Below, piece after piece: positions 23,690 through 32,648 of a DNA stretch of 62,726 bases; position 1 is the first letter of the stretch, and every line of letters begins with the position of its first letter. The notes beneath the pieces were generated by a model. The model had not been told where the DNA came from, searched no databases, and worked only from the letters and a program-made list of their open reading frames with translations. Where the stretch lies: positions 1-62,726 of the IMG/VR virus record IMGVR_UViG_3300028045_002632. One strand, written 5' to 3'. This DNA is from a virus. Both the position numbers and the translations under genes were made by a program.

Positions 23690-26191
23690 ATGCATTTAAA
23701 TACATCAAATGTTCAAATACCTCCAGATAGTACTGGTAAAAGATTAAGTACGTTTAAAAGAACTTCTTTATTTTATGACAACTTGCAACCAGGTCAACAA
23801 TTCTTTGTTGGCGACATAATATCAACTACTGGTGGTTCGGGAACTATTACAGGGGTAAACGTAGCTGGATTTGGGGCAAATTCGGGACAGCTTTTCCTGA
23901 CAGAGGTAGCCGGAACATTTACAGACAATGAACAAATAAGCGTAGTTTCTGTTTATGCCGCTGATGTGAATACCACCACTGGTGATTCAGAGCCTCCAGT
24001 TGACCTCTATTATCAAAACGTAGTTTTAGTTGACTCTAACAATCCAGAATTCAGATCATCATTTACTGACCAGAACTTTTTAAGAGTAGCAGGACCTCAA
24101 GTGTCCGCTGACACTAGCGGGTACGAGATACACCTCAACAATGTTCCAGCATTTACTTTTAACTTCGACTATGTAGCAGATGCTATCGATCCAGAATATG
24201 TCACAGAAGAAGCAAAATTAAAATACACGAACGGAGTAAACATTGCTGGTGGATTTTCTGTGGGAGATCTGGTTCGTGGCGACACGAGTGGAGTCTTTGG
24301 AATTGTTCAATCTTCTGATCTGGTAAATAATATTTTATACTTGGAGGATGTGACTTCGGCTTTGCTTCAGCCATTCGTACCAGGAGAAACAATCAGAAAT
24401 ATGTCCATATCCACTGAAGAAAGTGCTGAAGTTGTTTCTTCTGGAGATGTGGGGTCAGATGAATTGACAAAATCTCTAACTCTCTCTACAGGAGGAACTG
24501 TTGATGGATGCGGAGCTTCTATAACCAGTCAGTTTTATGTTCCTCTTTGCAGAAACGGAGACACCGAAGTAACATTTGCTGTAAGCCAGACTGCTGCAAC
24601 ACCCGGAGTTACACGGCGTTTCGGGTTGTTTAATGAAGAAAATGGATATTTTTGGGAGATATTAGAAGCCAATGGTACAAATACCGATTTTGATGCAAGT
24701 GGTGGAGAAAACACCGGAGGAAACACCATTGTTTGCGTAGCTCATCGTAGCAACTCCAGCGGCAGCGTGGTTAGCGACTTCATTCCACAAAATGCTTTCA
24801 ATGTTAATCAATTGGATGGATCTGACAATCAAGGATTCGTCTTAGATTTTTCCAAAACCAATGTTTACTTTATAACAATTCCAAACAACGGCGTAGGAAA
24901 GGCTAGATTTGGAGTTTACAACAATAGTGGTGAAAAAATTGTATGTCATGAATTTGTGTTCTACAACAATAACGCTTATGCTCCCAATCCCACTTCTTCA
25001 CTACCTTTCAGAGCAGAAGTTTTAAATAATGGATCGGGAGCAACAGGGCAAGAGACGGTTTTAAGAATAAATAAAATTGGTGTATTCAAGCAAACGTTTG
25101 AAGAACACATGCCAAGTTTCCAACATGCTAATGCACAAAGAGATGTAAGACACATCGATGCCACAGCCGGTGAGATACCAATAATGGGAGTAAAAGCTAT
25201 GGCCGCCAGAGGTCCGATAGCAGATGTCAACAGATCTTACACGCAGTTAGAATCTATTCAGGTTTCCAACTTAGACGATAGAATTGATAGAACTTTTGAC
25301 GCCTCTGCCGATGTTGATGCTGGCACTGAGCAAATAACCATTACCAATCATGGCTTAACAACGGGGACACCTGTATTTTATCGAGCAAATGGAAACACTG
25401 CTTTAAGCGGACTAACTGACTATGGAATTTACTATGCAATTGTTGTTGACGACAATGATATAAAACTTGCTTCAACCTATATGGATGCACTTGAAGGAAC
25501 AGAAATCAACATTGCTGCCGGGGTTCTCAATCACAAGATTGTTGGTCTGGCTGCTGGTCCTGCTTTGTTGAGAATAAGAAAAAGTTCTCATGTTGCAGAT
25601 GCTGTCTGGAGACCGCACAACGCTAACGTCAGTAACACAGAGTGGAGCGATGGAATGACCGGATTCCAAATAGGAGAACTTATTACAATTGGTTCTGGTG
25701 GAACCGGATATACAGTGGGTGATATCTTAGAACTAGATGGAGGGATTGCAAACCACAGAGAGGCCGTTCTTGAAGTGTGTGAAGTGAACGCAGGAGTGAT
25801 CACCAGAGTTAGAATAGCACCCACATCGGCTGGGCATGGTACAGAGGTAGATGGTTCGTCAAATGCTAACTATGGATCTTACAATGGCAAGTTTAGCAGT
25901 TCTGTAGTTGGACATAAAGCCAACGGTGTTGGGTTTTCTAGCACCACAGGCTCTTCTGCTGTATTTGTCGCCTCTGTTGCTTGGGGACATGGATGGTGGT
26001 GGAAGTCGCACTATGGCGAATGGGCAGACTGGAGCTTTGGTGGAGACCAGTCCGACGATGTTGATATTGCTTTCAACAATACTCATTTTCAAAACATGCA
26101 ACAAAATCAAGTTTTAACCATACAGTTGCAAAACACAGAAAAGAAATCTATAAGCATTGCCTCAACCCTCGGTTGGAAGGAACATATCTAA
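23690..26191 (+). CDS. Tail-fibre-like virion protein
   Basis: 833 residues with AAAGGATCAG upstream. The N-terminal 40 residues (MHLNTSNVQIPPDSTGKRLS) are probably an attachment segment. The rest is beta-rich and Gly/Asn/Thr-rich. A segment near 545-575 (ITNHGLTTGTPVFYRANGN) is shared with the protein at 18232. The C-terminal third contains SGGTGYTVGDILELDGG, a repeat common in phage fibre tips, and an aromatic stretch GHGWWWKSHYGEWADWSFGG that could bind sugars. Stop and next start overlap (TAATG), so it is translationally coupled to the gene at 26191. Confidence 0.75.
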   Translation: MHLNTSNVQIPPDSTGKRLSTFKRTSLFYDNLQPGQQFFVGDIISTTGGSGTITGVNVAGFGANSGQLFLTEVAGTFTDNEQISVVSVYAADVNTTTGDSEPPVDLYYQNVVLVDSNNPEFRSSFTDQNFLRVAGPQVSADTSGYEIHLNNVPAFTFNFDYVADAIDPEYVTEEAKLKYTNGVNIAGGFSVGDLVRGDTSGVFGIVQSSDLVNNILYLEDVTSALLQPFVPGETIRNMSISTEESAEVVSSGDVGSDELTKSLTLSTGGTVDGCGASITSQFYVPLCRNGDTEVTFAVSQTAATPGVTRRFGLFNEENGYFWEILEANGTNTDFDASGGENTGGNTIVCVAHRSNSSGSVVSDFIPQNAFNVNQLDGSDNQGFVLDFSKTNVYFITIPNNGVGKARFGVYNNSGEKIVCHEFVFYNNNAYAPNPTSSLPFRAEVLNNGSGATGQETVLRINKIGVFKQTFEEHMPSFQHANAQRDVRHIDATAGEIPIMGVKAMAARGPIADVNRSYTQLESIQVSNLDDRIDRTFDASADVDAGTEQITITNHGLTTGTPVFYRANGNTALSGLTDYGIYYAIVVDDNDIKLASTYMDALEGTEINIAAGVLNHKIVGLAAGPALLRIRKSSHVADAVWRPHNANVSNTEWSDGMTGFQIGELITIGSGGTGYTVGDILELDGGIANHREAVLEVCEVNAGVITRVRIAPTSAGHGTEVDGSSNANYGSYNGKFSSSVVGHKANGVGFSSTTGSSAVFVASVAWGHGWWWKSHYGEWADWSFGGDQSDDVDIAFNNTHFQNMQQNQVLTIQLQNTEKKSISIASTLGWKEHI

Positions 26192-26613
26192 TGTTGTTGT
26201 GGCAGATCTGGGGCGATGACCTTTGGCAGCTTTATCATAAAGTCACCTTTGATGGCTACAATAAGCTAATTATCATAAATAGCAATGAAGATGAAATAGA
26301 TGTTGCCGTAGACATCTACAGTGCTTGGAAAGAGTGGTCACAACAAAGAGACTATCTAAAATGGGTTGCCGCTATGCGTTCGGTTGGTGGAGACCCTTTG
26401 CCAGGAGGAGACGCTCTGGGAAGAACTTTTTTCACAATTAACGACTGGAAAATCTACATCGACCATGGGGTAAACTTCGTTGGAAACTTATTTGCCGATG
26501 ATGGCACTAGCCCTTTCGTACTAGCAGGTGGTGCTCAACTGGTTACTATTCAAAGATCTACGCTGGTTGAGAAACCCAATCTTGACGAAAACAATGCAAG
26601 TATATTTGTTTAA
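26191..26613 (+). CDS. Phage tail-associated protein
   Basis: 140 residues from the ATG at 26191, which overlaps the previous stop. The sequence VTFDGYNKLIIINSNEDEID, then VAVDIYSAWKEWSQQRDYLK and AMRSVGGDPLPGGDALGRTF, matches a small protein I recognise in many marine and jumbo phages, usually annotated as a tail protein. The conserved W-x-x-W and G-G-D-x-x-x-G-G suggest a compact beta fold. The downstream spacer contains a TTAG tandem repeat. Confidence 0.72.
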   Translation: MLLWQIWGDDLWQLYHKVTFDGYNKLIIINSNEDEIDVAVDIYSAWKEWSQQRDYLKWVAAMRSVGGDPLPGGDALGRTFFTINDWKIYIDHGVNFVGNLFADDGTSPFVLAGGAQLVTIQRSTLVEKPNLDENNASIFV

Positions 26614-26620
26614 TACTATG

Positions 26621-26647
26621 TTAGTTAGTTAGTTAGTTAGTTAGTAA
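26621..26647. repeat. TTAG x6 tandem repeat giving stops in all six frames
   Basis: TTAG repeated six times then TAA. With a 4-base period TAG appears in every plus frame, and CTAA repeats put TAA in every minus frame. It separates the tail module from the sulfotransferase-like gene. Confidence 0.85.
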
Positions 26648-26660
26648 ACAGGAACTTAAT

Positions 26661-27398
26661 ATGACCATAAAAGAAGAAAGTCCTGAGTTAATAAAGATAT
26701 ATGGCCTTCAAAGATCAGGCACAAACTACATAACCCACCTGTTGAACACAAACTTTCAAAACATAAAAGTTTTAGTAAATGCTGGTGGGTGGAAACATGG
26801 AACGTACAATGTTCCATTTTGCCTAGGTCGGGAAGTTCATTGCGTATGCATGGTAAAAAATCCATATGCGTGGCTGAGAAGCGTTTACGAATATTGGGGG
26901 CCAAATAGAAAAAAAAATATAGGCCCAAATCTTAAAGACGTGTCTTTTGAAGACTTCATAAAAAGTCGTGCAATATTTGAAAAACAGAAAGGAGTCCCAT
27001 TCCTTTTCAGAGCAGAAAATCCAATACAATATTGGAATAACATGAACTATCATTATCACTCAATAGTGTCGCAAGATAAGAAAATTTGTCTTTTAACTTA
27101 TGAAGCTTTATTGTCTCAATTTGAAAATGTAATGCTAGGTCTATCAAATGAATTTGAAATTATGCCTTCGAGCAATAATCTAACATTTTCAAATTGTTCA
27201 AATGAATTCGTGCCATCAGGAGAAGAAGTTCAAGTCTCTAACAACCCATGGGACAAATTGAAATACTATACAGATAAAGAGTATTTAAAATACTACACCC
27301 CAGAAATGTTGGGCTACGTAAACTCTCATTTAGATATTGAATTAATGAGCAAGTTTGAATATGAAATAGAATTAAAACCCAAGGAAATGCAATGTTAA
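26661..27398 (+). CDS. Sulfotransferase-family P-loop protein
   Basis: 245 residues. Residues 10-30 (ELIKIYGLQRSGTNYITHLL) form the PAPS 5'-loop, and CVCMVKNPYAWLRSVYEYWG the 3'-phosphate segment. This is the longest and most complete of the four sulfotransferase-like proteins. It is placed between tail genes, so the acceptor might be a virion glycan. Overlaps the following GT9-like gene by 7 bases. Confidence 0.78.
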   Translation: MTIKEESPELIKIYGLQRSGTNYITHLLNTNFQNIKVLVNAGGWKHGTYNVPFCLGREVHCVCMVKNPYAWLRSVYEYWGPNRKKNIGPNLKDVSFEDFIKSRAIFEKQKGVPFLFRAENPIQYWNNMNYHYHSIVSQDKKICLLTYEALLSQFENVMLGLSNEFEIMPSSNNLTFSNCSNEFVPSGEEVQVSNNPWDKLKYYTDKEYLKYYTPEMLGYVNSHLDIELMSKFEYEIELKPKEMQC

Positions 27399-28705
27399 CA
27401 TTTTGGTATTGTACTGAGGATGTCCTAACTGATCCTATTGGATATAGCGGATCGAACCCAACTAGGTACTCTTTCTCTTCAATTACCGAAGAGGATCGGA
27501 AATCTGGTAGGATTTCATTTAACAAAACCTACTTTTCTACTTCAAATGATTTCACAAATCATAAAAACAACTTAATTAAAACTGGTAAAAACCCGTCGTT
27601 CCAGCCTATACTTGCCAAGGATATCGAAAGAATACCCAACTTCCCCGAAAGATTGGGATTTAGCAAAAAACCATTTGAGGAAACGTTTAAAAAGTATATT
27701 GAAGAAGGAGAAATATCAATTGCAATAACAAACGCAATGTCGAATGCAATTGGTGATCATATGATAGGAATGATTGCTTTAAGAAACTTCAGAGAAGAAC
27801 TGTCAAAACACATTCCAGATGACAAAATAACTATAAATTTATTTCAACTAAGTCCATACAAATTGAGGCAGATTACAGAACAATGGAAAGGGGTTTGGCA
27901 AAATGTATTTATAATGCCATCCAGTTTAGACGTTTTACTTTCGCACGATGTTTTGTTCGATTTAGGGGGATTTTTATTATATGAAAGTTTTGATAAACAA
28001 CCTTTAATGAGCTTTTTCGAAGAAGTTTTGTCCATCAAATCTTTGAATATAGACAAAGACAAAAAAAGAATTATTTACAAACCAAATGATCAATCAAAGA
28101 AGAAAATAAGATCATTGATGAATATAGTAAGGAAAAAATCCAATCCTGTCGATGAATCAGGCCGGTCGCCGGACAACCCGATACTGCTATATCACAATTT
28201 GTCAACCACGCCATTAAGGAGCATCCCCAACTCTTTAGCAAAAAAACATATTGAAGAAATTTTAGAAAATTCGAATTTCTTTGTAGTGTCAGCGACTGGA
28301 TTGGATTTTGAACATGAAAGATTTTTAAATCTAAACCAATATTCCAGCGATCTAGACGACTTTGCAAGCATCATATCTGAGGTTGATGCGGCTATTACAG
28401 TAGACACCTGCGCCTACCATTTAGCAGATGCTTTTTCAACCCCTACGGTAGCCATATTTAGCACAATAGATCCTTCTAAAAGATGCGAAAACTACCCGTT
28501 TGTAAAAGGAGTGCTGCTAGAGGAAAATGGAATCCTCAAAGACTGTCATAAGGTTGAAGTACACGACCCAGACGCTAGTGAAAAAATTGAACACAGTAAA
28601 AACCTTTTTAAGTCTTTAAAAATACAAGATGTTTTAAATGATCTTTCAGAACTGATGGGGCATTCGGGGAAAGTCAATAATAATTTGTTAAACAAGGATG
28701 TATAA
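27392..28705 (+). CDS. GT9-like glycosyltransferase
   Basis: 437 residues. The first 100 residues are unassigned. Residues about 110-140 (AITNAMSNAIGDHMIGMIAL) resemble the GT9 G-D-x-(I/V) start, and the C-terminal part has ISEVDAAITVDTCAYHLADA...TPTVAIFSTIDPSKRCENYP, the D-T/S-x-x-x-H-L-A-x-A signature. The second Rossmann segment begins NPILLYHNLSTTPLRS. More diverged than the one at 17269. Co-transcribed with the sulfotransferase upstream and overlaps the structural gene downstream by one base. Confidence 0.75.
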   Translation: MLTFWYCTEDVLTDPIGYSGSNPTRYSFSSITEEDRKSGRISFNKTYFSTSNDFTNHKNNLIKTGKNPSFQPILAKDIERIPNFPERLGFSKKPFEETFKKYIEEGEISIAITNAMSNAIGDHMIGMIALRNFREELSKHIPDDKITINLFQLSPYKLRQITEQWKGVWQNVFIMPSSLDVLLSHDVLFDLGGFLLYESFDKQPLMSFFEEVLSIKSLNIDKDKKRIIYKPNDQSKKKIRSLMNIVRKKSNPVDESGRSPDNPILLYHNLSTTPLRSIPNSLAKKHIEEILENSNFFVVSATGLDFEHERFLNLNQYSSDLDDFASIISEVDAAITVDTCAYHLADAFSTPTVAIFSTIDPSKRCENYPFVKGVLLEENGILKDCHKVEVHDPDASEKIEHSKNLFKSLKIQDVLNDLSELMGHSGKVNNNLLNKDV

Positions 28706-29178
28706 TGAAATGCATAGAGAAAAATATACAAAATAATTTCTACTATAAAGCAGATGACTTAAATTCTGGAGAGCTAGTTAAATTTAACATATGGAATGAT
28801 TCTGGGAATCAATTAGCGTCTGACCAGCTTGCTACATCAGAGATAAATTCTCAAGGAGTCTATTATTTAACTTTTAATGTCCCAGACTACGATGGATACC
28901 TTTTGGTAAAAGGAGAAACAACTTTTGGGTCCGGCGCAAGGGGAACAGTAGTAAAAGTTGGAAATCCGGCTCAAGAAAAAGTATTTTATATAGATAAAAA
29001 ATTCAAGTCAAATATTGTTTTAGAATATGAAGTCTATGACGATGTTCCTATCATTCTGGCGTCTGGGGACATGACTCCAATCATCGCAGGCTTTTATTCA
29101 GCAAATGTAACAGGACTGCTGAAGCCTTGGTTTTTTGAAATATATCCATATGTTTCAAATGATCAGATATGTATTTGA
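28705..29178 (+). CDS. Virion protein, short paralogue of the next gene
   Basis: 157 residues. It contains YYKADDLNSGELVKFNIWND, QGVYYLTFNVPDYDGYLLVK and VKVGNPAQEKVFYID, aligning by eye over its whole length with the first 150 residues of the protein at 29200. This is a local duplication of a beta-sandwich-like domain. Role in the virion is inferred from position. Confidence 0.65.
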   Translation: MKCIEKNIQNNFYYKADDLNSGELVKFNIWNDSGNQLASDQLATSEINSQGVYYLTFNVPDYDGYLLVKGETTFGSGARGTVVKVGNPAQEKVFYIDKKFKSNIVLEYEVYDDVPIILASGDMTPIIAGFYSANVTGLLKPWFFEIYPYVSNDQICI

Positions 29179-29187
29179 TGCAAAAGC

Positions 29188-29195
29188 TATAAATA
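29188..29195 (+). promoter_or_regulatory. TATAAATA late promoter candidate, 4 bases before GTG
   Basis: TATAAATA-CAAT-GTG. An exact T4 late box with no Shine-Dalgarno between it and the start at 29200; a leaderless transcript is likely if the box is used. Confidence 0.55.
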
Positions 29196-29199
29196 CAAT

Positions 29200-30798
29200 G
29201 TGAGCATCAAATTAGTCAACAAAAGCACGGTTGTCAGAATCTACTACAAGTCAGACAACCTACTAAGCGATAGAAATGTTATTTTTAACATATGGGATGA
29301 TACTGGTGCGCAATTAGAGTCTAATATTGTTGCTGACGGGGAGATAGGCGATAAGGGAATTTATTATCTTGATATCACAACCCCAGATAAAGACATCTAT
29401 CTACTTGTAAAAGCCTCTGTAGAAGGAGAAAGTACTGCCCCGTATGTTATGAGGGTAGGAAATCCTGATCAGAAAGTATTCTATGTAGACCCCAAATACA
29501 GGACTAGAATAGTCCAGCCATACGAAATATACACTTTAAGTGGATCGGTTTTACAATCTGGAAACCTTTTTGAGTCCAATGGAGGGTTTTACTTCGCAGA
29601 TGTAAGCTCCATAGTAAGCGGAGAGGCTCTGTTTTTCGAATCCGGCATACTTTCTCAAACGTTTGAAATAGCCGCACTAGCGTTCACAGGAGAGGGCGGA
29701 GTAATACTCGGAGGTGAGTCTCAGACTGCACTCACGTTCAACTTTGAGTCTGTGGCTGGAGGCGGGGTCATAGTTAGCGGAGAAGCCGATGCTACATTCG
29801 TAGTAGGACCGGAATTCATCTATGAAGCCGATGCATCTGTTCCAATATTAATTGAAGGACAAGCCGAAGTAGAAGTGGCTCTTTCTGAGTATAGCTATGA
29901 GGCCACAGGCGGCATTGATGTTTCTGGGGAGTCTGACGTTCGGGTTTCTGCACAATTCTATTCTTACGAATCTAGCGGAGGATTGATCTTAAGCGGAATT
30001 GCATCCGTTGACGCTACATTTAGATTCCTTGGAAGAATATGGGAAAGCACATTTGAAATAGGAGATAAAATACCATTCCAAGAAATCAAGGCCATCTACT
30101 ACGATGGAGTAGATAACTATTATGTAACAGGTCCTTCACCTGTTTTTGGAGACCTCTCCACTCTTGGAACTGTGTACAGAGAAGATCAGGCATATCACAT
30201 TTCTGCCTACAATGCCAGACAACGTACATTGTATAACAAAATATACAAAGAGTCTTTAAGAATATACAACAAACTCAAAAACCAAACGGGTCAAACCTCT
30301 GAGGGTGATGTATTTGAAATTCCAGTTCTTTCATCTGATTTTGGAAACATACTCGCACAATTCGCAGAAATATCTAAAAGAAATGCAGAAGCCTTAAGGA
30401 ACATAATTCCTGTTCCTGCACAAGGTTCGATATATGCCATATCTGAAGAAGAAGAAATAATTGATCTAGACCAAGCGGCAGAAATAGCATTATCTGAAAT
30501 TAAAAAAATCAGAGAAATAAGCCCCATACCATCAGAAGGAAGTTTATTTGCCATAACAGAAAACTCGGATAATGGGCTTTTAAATTTCAACGATGCATTG
30601 AATAAAAACTTAACAAAACTAAATACCATAGTTGGAACAATTCCAACACCAGTTGAATCAGGCTTGTTTGAGGTTGAGTCCAAGGGAGGCGATGCATCAT
30701 TCGGATTATCGCAAGAAAGACAGAATGCTTTAGACCAGATTGAAAATTTAAAAAAAATCAGTCCAACATCTCCAGAGGGTGGAAAAGTAGAGGTTTAA
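29200..30798 (+). CDS. Modular virion structural protein
   Basis: 532 residues, starting at GTG. Residues 1-150 duplicate the previous gene. Residues about 155-275 hold four imperfect repeats of about 32 residues around a G-G-x-x-x-S-G-E core (GGVIVSGEADATFVV, GGIDVSGESDVRVSA, GGLILSGIASVDATF). The last 250 residues are helical, with recurring I-x-P-x-P-x-x-G-S-L/I-F/Y-A-I/E segments (IIPVPAQGSIYAI, ISPIPSEGSLFAI, IPTPVESGLFEVE). This modular layout suits a tail sheath accessory or fibre-connector protein. Confidence 0.7.
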   Translation: MSIKLVNKSTVVRIYYKSDNLLSDRNVIFNIWDDTGAQLESNIVADGEIGDKGIYYLDITTPDKDIYLLVKASVEGESTAPYVMRVGNPDQKVFYVDPKYRTRIVQPYEIYTLSGSVLQSGNLFESNGGFYFADVSSIVSGEALFFESGILSQTFEIAALAFTGEGGVILGGESQTALTFNFESVAGGGVIVSGEADATFVVGPEFIYEADASVPILIEGQAEVEVALSEYSYEATGGIDVSGESDVRVSAQFYSYESSGGLILSGIASVDATFRFLGRIWESTFEIGDKIPFQEIKAIYYDGVDNYYVTGPSPVFGDLSTLGTVYREDQAYHISAYNARQRTLYNKIYKESLRIYNKLKNQTGQTSEGDVFEIPVLSSDFGNILAQFAEISKRNAEALRNIIPVPAQGSIYAISEEEEIIDLDQAAEIALSEIKKIREISPIPSEGSLFAITENSDNGLLNFNDALNKNLTKLNTIVGTIPTPVESGLFEVESKGGDASFGLSQERQNALDQIENLKKISPTSPEGGKVEV

Positions 30799-30799
30799 T

Positions 30800-31138
30800 A
30801 TGTTTGCACATGTTGCTACTGGCGGCTTAAATGCCGTAGGTTGTTCAATTACAACAAAGACAATATTTTTACGCACTAAATTTAAAGAAGGAGATGTTGC
30901 ATATGAAGAAAGATTGGCACGAAAGGGCAAGTTGGAAAAACTTGTTATAAAAAAGATCAACGTAGTAAATAATTTAAGCACAGGAGGTGTGTATGTAATT
31001 AACTACGCTGATACCTTTAATGCAGTATATCTTGAAGAAGAACTAGTGGACGAGGCAACGGCTCTTCAATTAGCAGAGGATTACTATCAATTACAAGCAG
31101 ATTTAGCGTTAGAAGAATTAAGAAAATTATGCGGTTAG
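30800..31138 (+). CDS. Small protein in the virion block
   Basis: 112 residues, 1 base after the previous stop. The N-terminal MFAHVATGGLNAVGCSITTK is followed by an alpha-beta middle and a strongly helical acidic end (LQLAEDYYQLQADLALEELRK). No recognised domain; co-transcribed with the structural genes. Confidence 0.6.
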   Translation: MFAHVATGGLNAVGCSITTKTIFLRTKFKEGDVAYEERLARKGKLEKLVIKKINVVNNLSTGGVYVINYADTFNAVYLEEELVDEATALQLAEDYYQLQADLALEELRKLCG

Positions 31139-31153
31139 TTAGGAGGCCATATT

Positions 31154-31633
31154 ATGAGTTTAATTAAAATGTTATCAGCAGAACCGAATCCGGTTGGCGA
31201 AGCTCAAGAAATCAAAGAAATTGACAACTTGGTTAATGCGTTAGCTATAACTTGGGACGAAAAAAAAGAAAGTACTGAAAAGAAATCATGGTGGATGTTT
31301 TGGAAGAGTTCTAAATTAGGACTTGTAGCCGTTACTAATTTCCTACTTGTGGCTCTAGACAATCTTGTCAATTACATAGATGACAAGTTGGAAAGTGGAC
31401 CAGATAAAAAAGCAACTGTTTTAGCATCTGTAGAGAAGCTTTATGATCATGTCATTAAGGAAGCAATGCCTATCTGGTTAAAGCCTTTATCTCCTTCAAT
31501 AAAAAATCTAATAATCAATGTTGTATTATCTTCATCAATTGATTTTATAGTCGATAAATATCGAAACGGAAATTGGAGAAGCGACTTAGATGGAGCAATT
31601 GAAGAGATCGAGGTAGAAGTAAAGGCAGAATAA
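31154..31633 (+). CDS. Helical protein with one hydrophobic segment
   Basis: 159 residues behind TTAGGAGGCC. Residues about 46-72 (WWMFWKSSKLGLVAVTNFLL) contain an aromatic then a hydrophobic stretch that could insert in a membrane; a second hydrophobic helix LIINVVLSSSIDFIV lies near 125. Acidic C-terminus. A holin-like or membrane-anchoring role is possible, but size and charge pattern do not settle it. Confidence 0.6.
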   Translation: MSLIKMLSAEPNPVGEAQEIKEIDNLVNALAITWDEKKESTEKKSWWMFWKSSKLGLVAVTNFLLVALDNLVNYIDDKLESGPDKKATVLASVEKLYDHVIKEAMPIWLKPLSPSIKNLIINVVLSSSIDFIVDKYRNGNWRSDLDGAIEEIEVEVKAE

Positions 31634-31659
31634 AAAACAAAAACACAAGGAGGTGTAAA

Positions 31660-32604
31660 ATGACAAAACAGGATGGAAAGTGTAGTCTTTTGCCTTACGA
31701 CGTTGAAGAGGTAGTATCTCTTCAGTCGGCTGAACAGAAGATTGGATGGGGAATCACCGCATTTGATCTTCCCAAGGCTTGGGAAACAACACAGGGAGAA
31801 GGAGTTAAAATTGCCGTTCTCGATAGCGGTTGCGATCTAGATCACCCAGATTTAGCTGCAAACCTGTTGCCGGGTATGAATATGATAAACCCTAAGTTGA
31901 CTGCCCATGATGACAACCAGCACGGGACACATGTTTCTGGCATAATTTCGGCTGTGAATAATGATATTGGGATGGTTGGAGTAGCTCCAAAGTCTAAGAT
32001 AATCCCAGTCAAAGTGCTGGACAAGAACGGGAATGGAAGTTTATCGAATGTATCAAAAGGGATTCGATGGGCAGTGGACAATGGGGCAGATATAATAACT
32101 ATGTCTTTAGGCGCACCAAGACCTCTTCAATCCGTTAGAAAGTCTATTCAATACGCCTACAAAAAAGGCGTGCCTTGCTTCGTGGCTGCTGGGAACGCAG
32201 GGAAAACGAAAGAGGTTTTCTATCCCGCTGCCTATCCAGAAACTATAGCAATTGGATCTATAGATTCAAACTTTAAAAGATCAGACTTCAGCAATACTGG
32301 AAAGAATTTGGACTTCATGTCGCCTGGTGGAAAAATATTTTCTACTGTTCCCGACAATTGGTACGCCTTCCTATCTGGTACATCAATGGCTTGTCCATTT
32401 GCTGTAGGGGTCGCTGCACTGCTTTTGTCTTGTTCAAGAAAGAGCAATTCAAAAATAGAAATTAAAAGTGTAAATGATTATAGAGAATTGTTGAAACAAG
32501 GAACAATTCCTATAAAGAATAAAAACTATGCAGGTAAAAAGTTTTTTGAGGGATTTGGAATTATAGATCCAAGAAAATTTACGGAATGGGCCAACACTCA
32601 TTAA
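31660..32604 (+). CDS. Subtilisin-family serine protease, intracellular (ISP) type
   Basis: 314 residues with AAGGAGGTG upstream and no signal peptide. Catalytic residues are all visible: Asp55 in VLDSGCDLDHPD, His89 in QHGTHVSG, Ser242 in SGTSMACP, with oxyanion Asn179 in AAGNAG. Residues 9-16 (SLLPYDVE) match the L-I-P-Y pro-segment of intracellular subtilisins, which lies across the active site and is removed on activation. It would digest host or phage proteins inside the cell or, if packaged, after delivery. Followed by a bidirectional terminator. Confidence 0.88.
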   Translation: MTKQDGKCSLLPYDVEEVVSLQSAEQKIGWGITAFDLPKAWETTQGEGVKIAVLDSGCDLDHPDLAANLLPGMNMINPKLTAHDDNQHGTHVSGIISAVNNDIGMVGVAPKSKIIPVKVLDKNGNGSLSNVSKGIRWAVDNGADIITMSLGAPRPLQSVRKSIQYAYKKGVPCFVAAGNAGKTKEVFYPAAYPETIAIGSIDSNFKRSDFSNTGKNLDFMSPGGKIFSTVPDNWYAFLSGTSMACPFAVGVAALLLSCSRKSNSKIEIKSVNDYRELLKQGTIPIKNKNYAGKKFFEGFGIIDPRKFTEWANTH

Positions 32605-32612
32605 AAACGAAC

Positions 32613-32648
32613 AAAAACAAAGGGCGACTACTGTCGTCCTTTGTTTTT
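32613..32648. terminator. Bidirectional terminator between convergent protease and McsA-like genes
   Basis: AAAAACAAAGGGCGAC-TACT-GTCGTCCTTTGTTTTT: a 16-bp stem with one G-T pair, A-rich on one side and T-rich on the other, so it can serve both strands. Confidence 0.8.

Noticed and set aside
31154-31633. Calling this a holin
   Set aside because: One or two hydrophobic stretches are present, but size, acidic tail and lack of a lysis-gene neighbour do not support it.
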